This document shows, piece after piece, positions 32,678 through 41,697 of a stretch of DNA of 62,464 bases. The stretch comes from Lutimaribacter saemankumensis (GTDB lineage Bacteria; Pseudomonadota; Alphaproteobacteria; Rhodobacterales; Rhodobacteraceae). How positions within the stretch are numbered: the first letter of the stretch is position 1; each line of letters begins with the position of its first letter. The position numbers were made by a program, and so were the translations under genes. Location of the stretch: contig NZ_FNEB01000011.1 of the NCBI RefSeq assembly GCF_900100005.1, positions 1 to 62,464 of the forward strand, given 5' to 3'. Under the pieces are notes generated by a model. The model made no database searches and was not told where the DNA came from. It saw only the letters and a program-made list of their open reading frames with translations.

Positions 32678-34665
32678 GCCGTTTCTCCTCTGTCCTTGTA
32701 GCCAACCGGGGCGAGATCGCCCTGCGCGTCATCCGCACCGCCCGCGCGATGGGCTATCGCACGCTGGCTGTCTATTCCGAGGCCGACGCGGGCGCGCCGC
32801 ATATACGTGCAGCCGATGACGCGGCCTGCATCGGCCCGGCCCCCGCCACGCAAAGCTATTTGTCGATCGAGGCCATTCTCAAAGCCGCGAAAGAGCTTGG
32901 GGCCGAGGCGATCCACCCCGGCTATGGCTTCCTGTCGGAAAGCGCCGAGTTTGCTCGCGCCTGCGATGACGCCGGTCTGGTCTTCATCGGCCCGCCCGCC
33001 GAGGCCATCGCGCTGATGGGCAACAAGGCCGAGGCCAAACGGCGCATGCTGGACGCAGGTGTGCCGTGCGTGCCGGGATACGAGGGGGAGGACCAGTCCG
33101 AAGCCGCCCTTCAGGCCGCAGCCGAAAAGATCGGCGCGCCGCTCATGGTCAAAGCGGCAGCAGGCGGTGGCGGGCGCGGCATGCGGCTGGTCGAGGATTT
33201 GAAAACGCTGCCCAAGGCGCTCAGCGCCGCCGCGTCGGAGGCGGAAAACGCCTTCGGCTCGGGCGAGCTGATCCTGGAAAAAGCAATCCTGCGGCCCCGC
33301 CATGTGGAGGTGCAGGTCTTTGCCGATGACCATGGCACCACCGTGCATATGGGCGAACGCGATTGCTCGGTGCAACGCCGGCACCAGAAGGTGGTCGAAG
33401 AGGCCCCCTGCCCCGTCATGACGCCCGCGCTGCGCGCCGACATGGGTGCTGCTGCGGTGGAGGCCGCGCGCGCCATCGGGTATCGTGGCGCAGGCACGGT
33501 GGAGTTCCTGCTGGGCGATGACGGCCAGTTCTATTTCCTTGAGATGAACACCCGCCTGCAGGTGGAACATCCCGTCACCGAACTAATCACCGGCCTCGAC
33601 CTGGTCGAGTTGCAGTTGCGCGTGGCCGAAGGCCGCCCGCTGGGGCTGACGCAGGACGACATCCGCCTTGACGGCCACGCCATCGAAGTCCGGCTTTATG
33701 CCGAGGATCCGGCAAAGAACTTCCTGCCTCGCACCGGGCAGATCCGCCTATGTGAACCGGCGCAATCCGAGGGGCTGCGCTTCGATATGGGTGTTGAGAC
33801 CGGGCAGGAGATCTCACCCTTCTACGACCCGATGATTGGCAAGATGATCGCCTGGGGTCCGGATCGCGAGGCCGCGCGGCGCCGGCTGGTGGGCGGGTTG
33901 AAAGACAGCCTGCTGATCGGTCTGACCACCAACCAGCGCTTCCTGATCGACGTGCTGGAGGACGCCACCTTTGTCGACGGTCAGGCCACTACCGCCTTTA
34001 TCGACGAACATTTCCCGAAAGCCCGCCGCGCCGCGCCGGAGGCGACGCTGCAAGACGCCGCTTGCGCCGCCGCGCTGCTTTATCGGCTGGAACGCGACAC
34101 GCATCACGCGGCCAGTCTGGGCGTCCCCGCCGAGCTTCTCAACTGGGCCAGCGGCGGGCCGATGCCCACCCGGTTCGTGATGGGCGCGGGCGACACGCGC
34201 TTTGATGTGACAGTGACACCAGATGAAGACGGGCTTTTACGGATCGAGGCAGGCGAAACGCGGCATGTGATCGAGGTGCTGACCCTCACCGACACCCGCT
34301 GCACATTGCGGCTGGATGGAAAATCCCGATCCATGGGATACATTTGGCAGGACGGGGGCGCGATCACCTTGTCGCGCGACGGGAGAGTCCATGACTTTCA
34401 AAACCAGATCGCGCTGGCGGCTTCCGCGGAAGACGCCGCCGGCAGCGGGACCATCGCAGCCCCGATGCCCGGTCTGGTGCTGGAGGTTTCCGTCGCCGTC
34501 GGCGCCAAGGTGGCCAAGGGCGATGTGCTGGCGGTGATCGAAGCGATGAAGATGCAACATGAGATCCGCGCCGACATGGATGGTGTTGTGGCTGCGGTCG
34601 ACGCGGCAGACGGTTTGCAGGTCAGCGCCGGAGACAGGCTGCTGCAGATCGACGGGGATGGATAA
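32674..34665 (+). CDS. acyl-CoA carboxylase alpha subunit: biotin carboxylase plus biotinyl domain
   Basis: 663 aa. The ATP-grasp biotin carboxylase part (about 1-450) shows VANRGEIALRVIRTA, GYGFLSESAEFA, KAAAGGGGRGMRLV, RDCSVQRRHQKVVEEAP and FLEMNTRLQVEHPVTE. The C-terminal biotinyl domain has EAMKM with biotinylated Lys626, and the end PMPGLVLEV...DGVVAAVDAADGLQVSAGDRLLQID is typical. It carboxylates biotin with ATP and bicarbonate and should pair with the carboxyltransferase at 30234. It is the only biotin carboxylase seen in the window, although two carboxyltransferases are present. Confidence 0.94.
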   Translation: MSRFSSVLVANRGEIALRVIRTARAMGYRTLAVYSEADAGAPHIRAADDAACIGPAPATQSYLSIEAILKAAKELGAEAIHPGYGFLSESAEFARACDDAGLVFIGPPAEAIALMGNKAEAKRRMLDAGVPCVPGYEGEDQSEAALQAAAEKIGAPLMVKAAAGGGGRGMRLVEDLKTLPKALSAAASEAENAFGSGELILEKAILRPRHVEVQVFADDHGTTVHMGERDCSVQRRHQKVVEEAPCPVMTPALRADMGAAAVEAARAIGYRGAGTVEFLLGDDGQFYFLEMNTRLQVEHPVTELITGLDLVELQLRVAEGRPLGLTQDDIRLDGHAIEVRLYAEDPAKNFLPRTGQIRLCEPAQSEGLRFDMGVETGQEISPFYDPMIGKMIAWGPDREAARRRLVGGLKDSLLIGLTTNQRFLIDVLEDATFVDGQATTAFIDEHFPKARRAAPEATLQDAACAAALLYRLERDTHHAASLGVPAELLNWASGGPMPTRFVMGAGDTRFDVTVTPDEDGLLRIEAGETRHVIEVLTLTDTRCTLRLDGKSRSMGYIWQDGGAITLSRDGRVHDFQNQIALAASAEDAAGSGTIAAPMPGLVLEVSVAVGAKVAKGDVLAVIEAMKMQHEIRADMDGVVAAVDAADGLQVSAGDRLLQIDGDG

Positions 34666-34666
34666 G

Positions 34667-36232
34667 ATGAGCGAGACCTCAGCCGATAAACTGGCCGCCC
34701 TGCAGGCCGCGCGCGACGCGATCAGCGATGCAGGCCGGCCCGAGGCCGTTGCCAAGCGTCGGGCCGTTGGAATGGCCACCGCGCGCGAGCGGATCGACAA
34801 GCTGTTTGATCCGGGCAGTTTTCAGGAAATCGGCGGGTTGGTGGAGCCGGATCGCGGACATGAGATGAGCCGCGATCTGGTTGCTCCGGCAGATGGCGCA
34901 GTCACCGGAACGGGCCGGATCGGCGGGCGGCCGGTCAACGCGCTGGCGCAGGATTTCACCGTGCTGGGTGGGTCCATCGGCACGGTGGCGGATGCCAAAT
35001 GCGGGCGGCTCGTCAAATTCAGCCGCGAGCGTGGCCAGCCGATGGTGATGCTGCTCGAAGGCGGCGGGCACCGCATTCAGGACGGCATGAACGCCGCGCA
35101 TTTCGCCGCTGCCTCGCCGGTCTTTCGCGAATTGGCCTCGCTCTCGGGATGGGTGCCGATGGTGACCGCGATCATGGGTCAGGGCTTTGCCGGACCGACC
35201 GCCTATGCCTCGCTTTGCGACTTCGTGGTGATGCTGCGCGGCAAATCAACCATGGGGATCGCGGGCCCCGCGCTCGTCAAGGCGGGCACCACGACCGAGA
35301 TCACGAAGGAAGAACTGGGCGGCGCGGATCGCCAGGCCGACGCGCAGGGCATCGCCGATCTGGCGGTGGAGACAGAGGAAGAGTGCCTGAACGCCATCGC
35401 GCGCTTCCTCTCCTACCTGCCGCAAAACGCGGGCGAAACGCCCCCGGTCATCCCCTGCGACGACCCCGCCGACCGGCGCGACGATGCGCTGCTGGATCTG
35501 GTGCCTGCAGACAGCCGCAAGGTCTACAACATGAAAAAGGTGATCCAGACGATCGCCGACGCAGGCAGCGTTTTCGAGCTGAAACCCGGATACGCCCGCA
35601 ACATGATCACCGCCTTTGCGCGCCTCGGCGGGCGGCCCGTGGGCATCTTCGCCAACCAGCCGATGCGCAAGGGCGGCATTCTGGATGCGGCCGCCTGCGA
35701 GAAGGCCGCGCATTTCATCGCGATGTGCGATGCGTTCGGCCTGCCGCTGGTGTCGCTGATCGACATTCCGGGCATCTCGATCGGCCCCGCGGCCGAGGAT
35801 ACCGGGCTGGGCCGCCGCAGCGGGCGGCTGTTTTTTGAGATGGGGATTGCCACCGTACCCTTGGCCTCGGTCGTGCTGCGCAAGGGCTATGGCGGGGGGT
35901 ATTACGCCATGGGCGGCGGACGCGCTTTTGACGCCACAATCGCCCTGGGATGGCCCACGGCGGAAATCTGCGCCATGTCCATCGAAGGGGCTGTCGACGT
36001 GGCCTATCGCAAGGATTACGAGGCCGCGCCCGACCCGCAAGCCCGCCGGGCCGAGCTGATCGAGATGATCCGGGGCCAGACCAGCGCGCTCGATGCCGCC
36101 AGCGGCTTCGGCCTAGACGACATCATCGACCCGCGCGACACACGCCGCATCCTGATCGAGACCTTCGCCAACAGCCCCGCCCGTCGCGCCGACCCTGCAC
36201 CGGCGCGCCGCCGCCCGATATCGCCCATTTAA
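34667..36232 (+). CDS. acyl-CoA carboxylase, carboxyltransferase subunit 2
   Basis: 521 aa, a second, clearly different carboxyltransferase. N half: ATARERIDKLFDPGSFQEIGG and LLEGGGHRIQDGMNAAHF. C half: NQPMRKGGILDAAACEKAAHFIAMCDAFGLPLVSLIDIPG and VVLRKGYGGGYYAMGGG. It is closer in feel to propionyl-/acetyl-CoA carboxylase beta subunits than to the Atu/Liu type. ATG 34667 follows the alpha-subunit stop by one base (ATG 34658 is an alternative). With the 73-aa biotinyl protein next to it, it may form a separate carboxylase borrowing a biotin carboxylase from elsewhere. Confidence 0.9.
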   Translation: MSETSADKLAALQAARDAISDAGRPEAVAKRRAVGMATARERIDKLFDPGSFQEIGGLVEPDRGHEMSRDLVAPADGAVTGTGRIGGRPVNALAQDFTVLGGSIGTVADAKCGRLVKFSRERGQPMVMLLEGGGHRIQDGMNAAHFAAASPVFRELASLSGWVPMVTAIMGQGFAGPTAYASLCDFVVMLRGKSTMGIAGPALVKAGTTTEITKEELGGADRQADAQGIADLAVETEEECLNAIARFLSYLPQNAGETPPVIPCDDPADRRDDALLDLVPADSRKVYNMKKVIQTIADAGSVFELKPGYARNMITAFARLGGRPVGIFANQPMRKGGILDAAACEKAAHFIAMCDAFGLPLVSLIDIPGISIGPAAEDTGLGRRSGRLFFEMGIATVPLASVVLRKGYGGGYYAMGGGRAFDATIALGWPTAEICAMSIEGAVDVAYRKDYEAAPDPQARRAELIEMIRGQTSALDAASGFGLDDIIDPRDTRRILIETFANSPARRADPAPARRRPISPI

Positions 36233-36245
36233 GACCGGAGAGAAG

Positions 36246-36467
36246 ATGAGCCTGATCAATGTTGAATCCGAACTGGCCGGAACCGTCTGGTCCATCCCCG
36301 TCTCTCCCGGTGAGACGGTCGAGGAAGACGACCCGCTGGTGATGGTTGAATCGATGAAAATGGAGATCCCGATTTCCGCCCCGCGCGACGGCGTGGTGAA
36401 GGAAATCAAGGTCGCCGAGGGCGATCTGATCAGCGCTGGTCAGGTCGTCGTGATACTGGAAAGCTGA
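36246..36467 (+). CDS. stand-alone biotinyl (BCCP) domain protein (73 aa)
   Basis: The entire protein is one biotinyl-lipoyl domain, with the biotinylation motif VESMKMEIP (Lys38) and the symmetrical hairpins AGTVWSIPVSPGETVEEDD and DGVVKEIKVAEGDLISAGQ. It carries carboxybiotin between a biotin carboxylase and a carboxyltransferase. It starts 13 bases after carboxyltransferase 2 and so is most likely that enzyme's carrier. No second biotin carboxylase gene follows, which leaves the complex incomplete in this window. The ribosome binding site GGAGA is well placed. Confidence 0.92.
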   Translation: MSLINVESELAGTVWSIPVSPGETVEEDDPLVMVESMKMEIPISAPRDGVVKEIKVAEGDLISAGQVVVILES

Positions 36468-36500
36468 AATGCCAAACCCGCAGGAAAAGGGGGACTGACC

Positions 36501-37679
36501 ATGCCCGAAGCCTATATCGTCGCCGCAACCCGCACCGCCGGAGGCCGCAAGGGCGGTCAGCTCTCGGGCTGGCATCCGGTCGATCTGGCCGCGCAAGTGC
36601 TGGATGATCTTGTCCGCCGCACCGGCGCTGACCCTGCCCGCATCGATGATGTGATCATGGGCTGCGTGTCGCAGATTGGTGAGCAATCCACCAACGTGGC
36701 GCGCGGGGCTGTATTGGCCTCGTCCCTGCCCGAAACGGTGCCCGCAACTTCGGTCGACCGGCAATGCGGATCCTCGCAACAGGCGCTGCAATTCGCGGCC
36801 CAAGCGGTGATGTCGGGCACGATGGACTGCGTGATCGCGTCTGGTGTGGAAAGCATGAGCCGCGTGCCCATCGGCACGCCGATGGATCTGCCGGAAAAGG
36901 CGGGGCTTGGGTTTTACAAAAGCCCGTTGATGGAAAAACGGTACCCGGATGTCTTCTTCAGCCAGTTCACCGGGGCCGAGATGGTCTGCAAGAACTGGGA
37001 TCTGTCACGCGAAGAAATGGATCGCTTCTCGCTGGAAAGCCACCAGAAGGCCGCCGCCGCCACCAAGGCCGGCAAGTTCACGGATGAGATCGTGGCGGTG
37101 GAACAGCGCCTCCACGACGGATCGGTGCCCGGCCCGATGGCCGAGGCGGATGAAGGCATCCGCTATGACGCCAGTTACGAGGCGATCTCTCAGGTCCGGC
37201 TGCTGCAGGAAGGCGGACGTCTGACCGCCGCGTCGGCCAGCCAGATCTGCGACGGGGCCGCGGGGTTGATGGTGGTCAGTGAAAAGGGGCTGAAAGACCT
37301 GGGCGTCGAGCCGCTGGCGCGCATCCACCACATCTCGGTCCACGGCGGCGACCCGGTGGTGATGCTCGACACACCCATTGCCGCCACCAAGCGGGCGCTG
37401 GACCGGGCCGGTATGAAGATTAACGACATCGACCTTTACGAGGTGAACGAGGCCTTTGCCTCGATCCCGATGGCCTGGATGAAAGGCGTCGATGCCGATC
37501 CTGAGCGGCTGAACGTGCATGGCGGCGCCATTGCCTTGGGCCACCCGCTGGGCGGATCGGGGGCCAAGCTGATGGTGACGCTGGTGCACGCCCTGAAAGA
37601 CCGCGGCAAACGCTATGGCCTGCAAACCATGTGCGAAGGCGGCGGGCAGGCGAACGTGACAATCGTCGAAAGGCTCTGA
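36501..37679 (+). CDS. acetyl-CoA C-acyltransferase (thiolase)
   Basis: 392 aa. The nucleophilic Cys89 is in SVDRQCGSSQQALQ. The C-terminal active-site elements are NVHGGAIALGHPLGGSGAKL and the second Cys in TMCEGGGQANVTIVERL (normally CxGGGxG, so the residue after GGG is Gln instead). It should cleave a 3-oxoacyl-CoA with CoA, releasing acetyl-CoA or a related unit, and is the natural end point of the beta-oxidation part of the island. It follows the biotinyl gene by 33 bases, with AGGAAAAGGGG as ribosome site. Confidence 0.9.
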   Translation: MPEAYIVAATRTAGGRKGGQLSGWHPVDLAAQVLDDLVRRTGADPARIDDVIMGCVSQIGEQSTNVARGAVLASSLPETVPATSVDRQCGSSQQALQFAAQAVMSGTMDCVIASGVESMSRVPIGTPMDLPEKAGLGFYKSPLMEKRYPDVFFSQFTGAEMVCKNWDLSREEMDRFSLESHQKAAAATKAGKFTDEIVAVEQRLHDGSVPGPMAEADEGIRYDASYEAISQVRLLQEGGRLTAASASQICDGAAGLMVVSEKGLKDLGVEPLARIHHISVHGGDPVVMLDTPIAATKRALDRAGMKINDIDLYEVNEAFASIPMAWMKGVDADPERLNVHGGAIALGHPLGGSGAKLMVTLVHALKDRGKRYGLQTMCEGGGQANVTIVERL

Positions 37680-37713
37680 CACCACCGGCCGCGCAATTTG
37701 GGAGGAGAGCGCG

Positions 37714-38172
37714 TTGGACCACCTGAAATCGGAATTCCTGTTCGAGATGTCGGCCGAGATCGAGCCGCTCCAACCCGTGGGCGCCACACCGGCCGGCAAA
37801 CGCTATATAGCCTATGTGCGCGGCGGCACGTTCGAAGGCCCGCGCCTGAAGGGTCGAGTGTTACCGGGCGGCGGCGACTGGGTGTTGGTGCGGTCCGACC
37901 GCGTGTTCCAACTGGATGTGCGCATCACGCTGGAAACCGATGATGGCGCGCTGATCTACACCACATATCGCGGCGCGCGGCACGGCTCGGCCGATGTGAT
38001 GCGCCGGATTGCTGCCGGCGAACCCGTGCGCGCAGACGAATATTACTTCCGCACCACGCCCTATTTCGAAACCGGGGCGGACACCTATGCCTGGCTCAAT
38101 GGCATCGTTTCCGTCGGCATCGGCCAGGACCGGCCCGGCGGCGTCACCTACCGCGTGCATCAGATCCTCTAG
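37714..38172 (+). CDS. DUF3237 protein (152 aa)
   Basis: A beta-barrel-like DUF3237 protein: FLFEMSAEIEPLQPVGATPAGKRYIAYVRGGTFEGPRLKGRVLPGGGDW, then RVFQLDVRITLETDDGALIYTTYRG and a C-terminal YAWLNGIVSVGIGQ. Family members are often found in aromatic, steroid and branched-acid gene clusters; the biochemical activity is not established to my knowledge. The start is TTG 37714 with a strong GGAGGAGA just upstream. It lies between the thiolase and a ligase in the same operon, so it probably takes part in the same pathway. Confidence 0.85.
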   Translation: MDHLKSEFLFEMSAEIEPLQPVGATPAGKRYIAYVRGGTFEGPRLKGRVLPGGGDWVLVRSDRVFQLDVRITLETDDGALIYTTYRGARHGSADVMRRIAAGEPVRADEYYFRTTPYFETGADTYAWLNGIVSVGIGQDRPGGVTYRVHQIL

Positions 38173-38198
38173 GCCCCCACCAGAAAGGAGATCACACC

Positions 38199-39800
38199 AT
38201 GGTTTACGACCCGCGCATACCCGCCAAGGAAGAGTGTGTTCTGGCCTATCAATTGGAACATTGGGCGGCCCGCAAACCCGATGATCTCTTCGTCAGTTTC
38301 GAAGGTGGCCCACGGTGGAGCTGGGCCGAGATGCTAGAGCAGACGCGCCGCGCCGCCGCAGCCTTTCAGGCGATGGGCGTGAAAAAGGGCGATCACGTGC
38401 TCTCGTGGCAGCCCAACTCATGGGAGGCGCTGCTGACATGGTTCGGGCTGAATTACCTCGGCGCGGTCTATGTGCCGGTGAACGTGGCCTATAAAGGCGC
38501 GCTCTTGGAACATGTGGTCAAGCTGTCGGACGCGAAACTGATGGTGTGCCATGCCGATCTGCTGGACCGTCTGGCCCAGATCGATTGCGGGGTTCTCTCG
38601 GATGTGATCGTCACCGGTGGAGAGGCGACGCTGGACGGGTTCACCTGCCACCCCGCCAGCGCCCTGCAAGCCGATACCGGCCTGACCGGCATCCCCGAAG
38701 AGATCGCGCCGTGGGACACGCAATACATCATCTTCACCTCCGGCACGACCGGCCCTTCCAAAGCCGTGCTGTCCTCCTACGTGCAGGGTCATGCGATGGG
38801 TCCGGTGGCGCATGACTACACCGAGGAAAGCGATCATACGCTGGTCAACCTGCCGCTTTTTCATGTGGGCGGAACGGTCTTTTTCAACATCGCGCTTGGC
38901 ACCGGCAGCTCCTGCCATCTGGATACGCATTTCAAAACAGATGTCTTCTGGGACACGGTGCGGCGCGAAAAGATTACCAACACCCTGCTTCTGGGTGCGA
39001 TCATCACCTTTCTCAACGGGCTGCCCGAACGCGATGACGATCAAGATCATACGCTGAAAAAATCCATCTGCGTGCCGTGGAACGACGATGCGCGCAAGCT
39101 GGGCAAACGGCACGGCATCACGGTGCGCACCACCTTCAACATGACCGAGATTTCCTCGCCCATGGTGTCAGACCCCTACCCGCCTGAAAACGGGACCTGC
39201 GGCGTGCTGCGCCCCGGGGTCGAGGCGCGCGTGGTGGATGAAAACGACTGCGAGCTGCCCCCCGGCGTAGCTGGCGAACTGATCGTGCGCACCGATACCG
39301 TCTGGGGGCTGAACCACGGCTATTACAAAAACCCCGAAGCCACGGCCAAAGCCTGGCGCAATGGCTGGTTCCACACGGGCGATGCGTTCAAATATGACGA
39401 GGCCGGGTATTTCTATTTCGTCGACCGCATCAAGGACGCGATCCGGCGGCGCGGCGAAAACATCTCCTCCTTCGAGGTGGAGGCCGAGGTCAACGCCCAC
39501 CCCGATGTCGCCGAAAGCGCCGCCGTCCCGGTGCCCAGCGCCTTCAACGAAGACGAGGTTCTGGTCGTTGTCGTCCCCGCCAAGGGCCGCACGATCGACC
39601 CCGAAGCACTGTTCGACCATCTGCGCGACCGCATGGCCCATTTCATGCTGCCGCACTACATCCGCGTGATCGACGATCTGCCAAAAACACCCACCCAAAA
39701 GGTGCAAAAACACATCCTGCGCGATGCAGGGGTGACGAAGGATACCTGGAACAGGGAAGCCGCCGGCATCACCGTCAAACGCGAGAAGATCGGCAGCTAG
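38199..39800 (+). CDS. AMP-forming acyl-CoA synthetase 1
   Basis: 533 aa, ANL superfamily ligase that activates a carboxylic acid with ATP and CoA. Core motifs: YIIFTSGTTGPSKAVLSS (P-loop), FNMTEIS (A5-like), WFHTGDAFKYDEAGYFYFVDRIKD (A7/A8 hinge Asp-Arg), RGENISSFEVE, and the C-terminal catalytic lysine region TPTQKVQKHIL. It is the last gene of the plus-strand AtuA operon, with AGAAAGGAG before the ATG. Substrate specificity cannot be read; it resembles crotonobetaine/carnitine- or medium-chain-type ligases. Three more ligases occur in the island. Confidence 0.9.
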   Translation: MVYDPRIPAKEECVLAYQLEHWAARKPDDLFVSFEGGPRWSWAEMLEQTRRAAAAFQAMGVKKGDHVLSWQPNSWEALLTWFGLNYLGAVYVPVNVAYKGALLEHVVKLSDAKLMVCHADLLDRLAQIDCGVLSDVIVTGGEATLDGFTCHPASALQADTGLTGIPEEIAPWDTQYIIFTSGTTGPSKAVLSSYVQGHAMGPVAHDYTEESDHTLVNLPLFHVGGTVFFNIALGTGSSCHLDTHFKTDVFWDTVRREKITNTLLLGAIITFLNGLPERDDDQDHTLKKSICVPWNDDARKLGKRHGITVRTTFNMTEISSPMVSDPYPPENGTCGVLRPGVEARVVDENDCELPPGVAGELIVRTDTVWGLNHGYYKNPEATAKAWRNGWFHTGDAFKYDEAGYFYFVDRIKDAIRRRGENISSFEVEAEVNAHPDVAESAAVPVPSAFNEDEVLVVVVPAKGRTIDPEALFDHLRDRMAHFMLPHYIRVIDDLPKTPTQKVQKHILRDAGVTKDTWNREAAGITVKREKIGS

Positions 39801-39865
39801 CGCGACCGCACCAGGTCGTGATCACAGGGGAGGATGACACAAGAAAGAACACCCAGGCGCATTTC

Positions 39866-39883
39866 ACCAAGCAATCGTTTGGT
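39866..39883. promoter_or_regulatory. 18-bp dyad operator upstream of TRAP operon 1
   Basis: ACCAAGCAATCGTTTGGT has ACCAA and TTGGT arms and 14 of 18 symmetric positions. The same pattern occurs at 43350-43367 and 58071-58088, each before a catabolic operon. It lies 136 bases before the dctP gene. A TetR-type repressor, perhaps the one at 49455, is the likely binder. Confidence 0.6.
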
Positions 39884-40018
39884 TGACTAAATGCCGTATC
39901 TCACTGACACTCACCTGCAAGGCCAGACCGACGCTGCACATAAATCCGGTCTTGCAAAAACCAAACCGTGCAGCTCTTTAGCGGAGCTTGCTCCGGCAAA
40001 TGCTTAGGGAGGAAAAGC

Positions 40019-41116
40019 ATGACACTCAATCGCCGTAAGTTCTTGAAAACCGGGGCCATTGCTGCGCCTGCCGCACTGGCTGCGCCGGCATATGCGCAAG
40101 GCAAACGCACCCTGCAGATGGTCATGTCCTGGCCACACAACTTCCCCGGCCTGGCTTCGATGGCCTATAATTTCCGGGATTTCCTCGATCAGATGACCGA
40201 CGGGGAACTCACCGTCGATGTCGCCGCAGCCGGTGAGCTGGTAGCCAGCTTCGAGGTCTATGACGCCGTGGGCTCAGGTGCGGCAGACTGTCTGCACTCC
40301 ACCCCCGTTTACCTGACCGGCCAATGGCAACCGGCGGCCTTCTTCTCGCAGATCCCGTTTGGCCTCACTGCGGTCGAACATATGGGCTGGATGTATCACG
40401 GTGGCGGTCAGGAGTTGCAGCAAAAAGCCTTCCGCGAAATGGTCGGCGTGATCCCCTTCACCTGCGGCCAGACCGGCATCCAGATGGCCGGTTGGTTCAA
40501 CAAGGAGATCAACAACCTCGAAGACCTGCGCGGCATCACCATGCGGATCCCGGGCCTTGGTGGCGAGGTCATGCGCCGCGTGGGCGCCAACGCGGTGCTA
40601 ATCCCCGCGCAAGAGGTGTTCCCGGCTCTGCAATCGGGTGCGCTTGATGCGACCGAGCTGCAGGGCCCGTGGCTGGACACTGTGTCGGGCTTCTACCAGC
40701 ACGCCAAGTTCTACTATGCGCCGGGCTTCCAGGAGCCCAACTCCGCCGGTGAAATCGCCATCAACGCGGACGTGTGGGATGAACTGGGTCCGAAAAACCA
40801 GGCCATCGTGCAGCGCGTGATCGAATCCATCAACTCGATCAACGTGGGCGCGTGGGCTTACAACAACGCCCAGTTCTTCCAAACACTGAAGAACGAGCAT
40901 AACGTCGATGTACGCAGCTATCCGCAGGATGTGATCGACGCGCTGGTCGAAAAATCCGCCGAAACCGTCGCCGAGCTGGGTGAGGTCGATGAGATGTCGG
41001 GCGAAATCTATGCCAGCTATTCGGATTACCTGAACAAGGCTGTCGAGTATTCGATGGCGGCAGAGGTGCCCTTCTATCGCGCCCGCGCCCAACAGGCCGA
41101 GGCGATGAAAGGCTGA
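40019..41116 (+). CDS. TRAP transporter solute-binding protein (DctP family) 1
   Basis: 365 aa periplasmic binding protein. The N-terminus NRRKFLKTGAIAAPAALAAPAYA is a twin-arginine (Tat) signal with cleavage after AYA. The mature part shows DctP features: LQMVMSWPHNFPGLASMAYNFRDFLDQMTDGELTVDV, the GITMRIPGLGGEVMRRVGANAVLIPAQEVFPALQSGALDATE specificity segment, and AGEIAINADVWDELGPKNQ. The subgroup with W residues in WPHNFPG and ATELQGPW typically binds 2-oxo or other organic acids, but the ligand is unknown. It opens the dctPQM operon behind the dyad at 39866. Confidence 0.93.
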   Translation: MTLNRRKFLKTGAIAAPAALAAPAYAQGKRTLQMVMSWPHNFPGLASMAYNFRDFLDQMTDGELTVDVAAAGELVASFEVYDAVGSGAADCLHSTPVYLTGQWQPAAFFSQIPFGLTAVEHMGWMYHGGGQELQQKAFREMVGVIPFTCGQTGIQMAGWFNKEINNLEDLRGITMRIPGLGGEVMRRVGANAVLIPAQEVFPALQSGALDATELQGPWLDTVSGFYQHAKFYYAPGFQEPNSAGEIAINADVWDELGPKNQAIVQRVIESINSINVGAWAYNNAQFFQTLKNEHNVDVRSYPQDVIDALVEKSAETVAELGEVDEMSGEIYASYSDYLNKAVEYSMAAEVPFYRARAQQAEAMKG

Positions 41117-41129
41117 TCTCGCACCTATC

Positions 41130-41154
41130 GCGCATCCGCTACCTGCGGGTGCGC
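41130..41154 (+). other. intercistronic stem-loop between dctP and dctQ
   Basis: GCGCATCCGC pairs with GCGGGTGCGC (one T-G wobble) around the loop TACCT. It starts 14 bases after the dctP stop and no T-run follows. Such structures usually protect the upstream message or attenuate read-through, giving more binding protein than membrane subunits. Confidence 0.6.
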
Positions 41155-41184
41155 GCCTATCTTCAAGGCATGTGAACCCTCTCA

Positions 41185-41697
41185 ATGCTCCTTATCGCCG
41201 ACATGATTGACCGGATCACCGTTCTGGTGGGCAAAGTGCTGGCCTGCCTGATGATCCCGCTTGTGCTGCTGGTCTTTGCCAACGCGGTCCTGCGCTATGT
41301 CTTCGGCCTGGGCCATGTTTGGCTGTTCGAGGCGATCGGCTATTGCTTTGCCATCCTTGCCGTGGGTTTGGCCGGGTGGGCCATGAAGGAAAACGAACAT
41401 GTGCGCGTGGACATCTTCTATTCGATGATGAGCCTTCGCAAAAAGGCGATCATCGACATCCTCGGCACGGTTTTTTTCATCGGCCCCTTCCTGTGGCTCA
41501 TGTGGGATCGGTCGCTGCCTTACGTGCAACGGTCCTGGAAAACCCGCGAAGGGTCGATGGAAATCTCAGGCATTCCCTATGTCTGGCTTCTCAAGACCTG
41601 CCTTTTGACGTTCTGCGTCCTGCTGGGGCTGGCGGCCATAGCGTTCCTTCTGCGCGCCATCAATGACGTGATCACCGGCGGAGAGGACACACCGTGA
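41185..41697 (+). CDS. TRAP transporter small membrane subunit (DctQ) 1
   Basis: 170 aa with four transmembrane segments: near residues 12-35, 45-65 (GYCFAILAVGLAGWAMKENEHVRVD, the typical DctQ signature EHVRVD), about 90-110 and 130-155. It pairs with DctM in the cytoplasmic membrane to couple Na+ flow to uptake of the ligand delivered by DctP. Its stop overlaps the dctM start by four bases, showing tight coupling. Confidence 0.9.
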   Translation: MLLIADMIDRITVLVGKVLACLMIPLVLLVFANAVLRYVFGLGHVWLFEAIGYCFAILAVGLAGWAMKENEHVRVDIFYSMMSLRKKAIIDILGTVFFIGPFLWLMWDRSLPYVQRSWKTREGSMEISGIPYVWLLKTCLLTFCVLLGLAAIAFLLRAINDVITGGEDTP

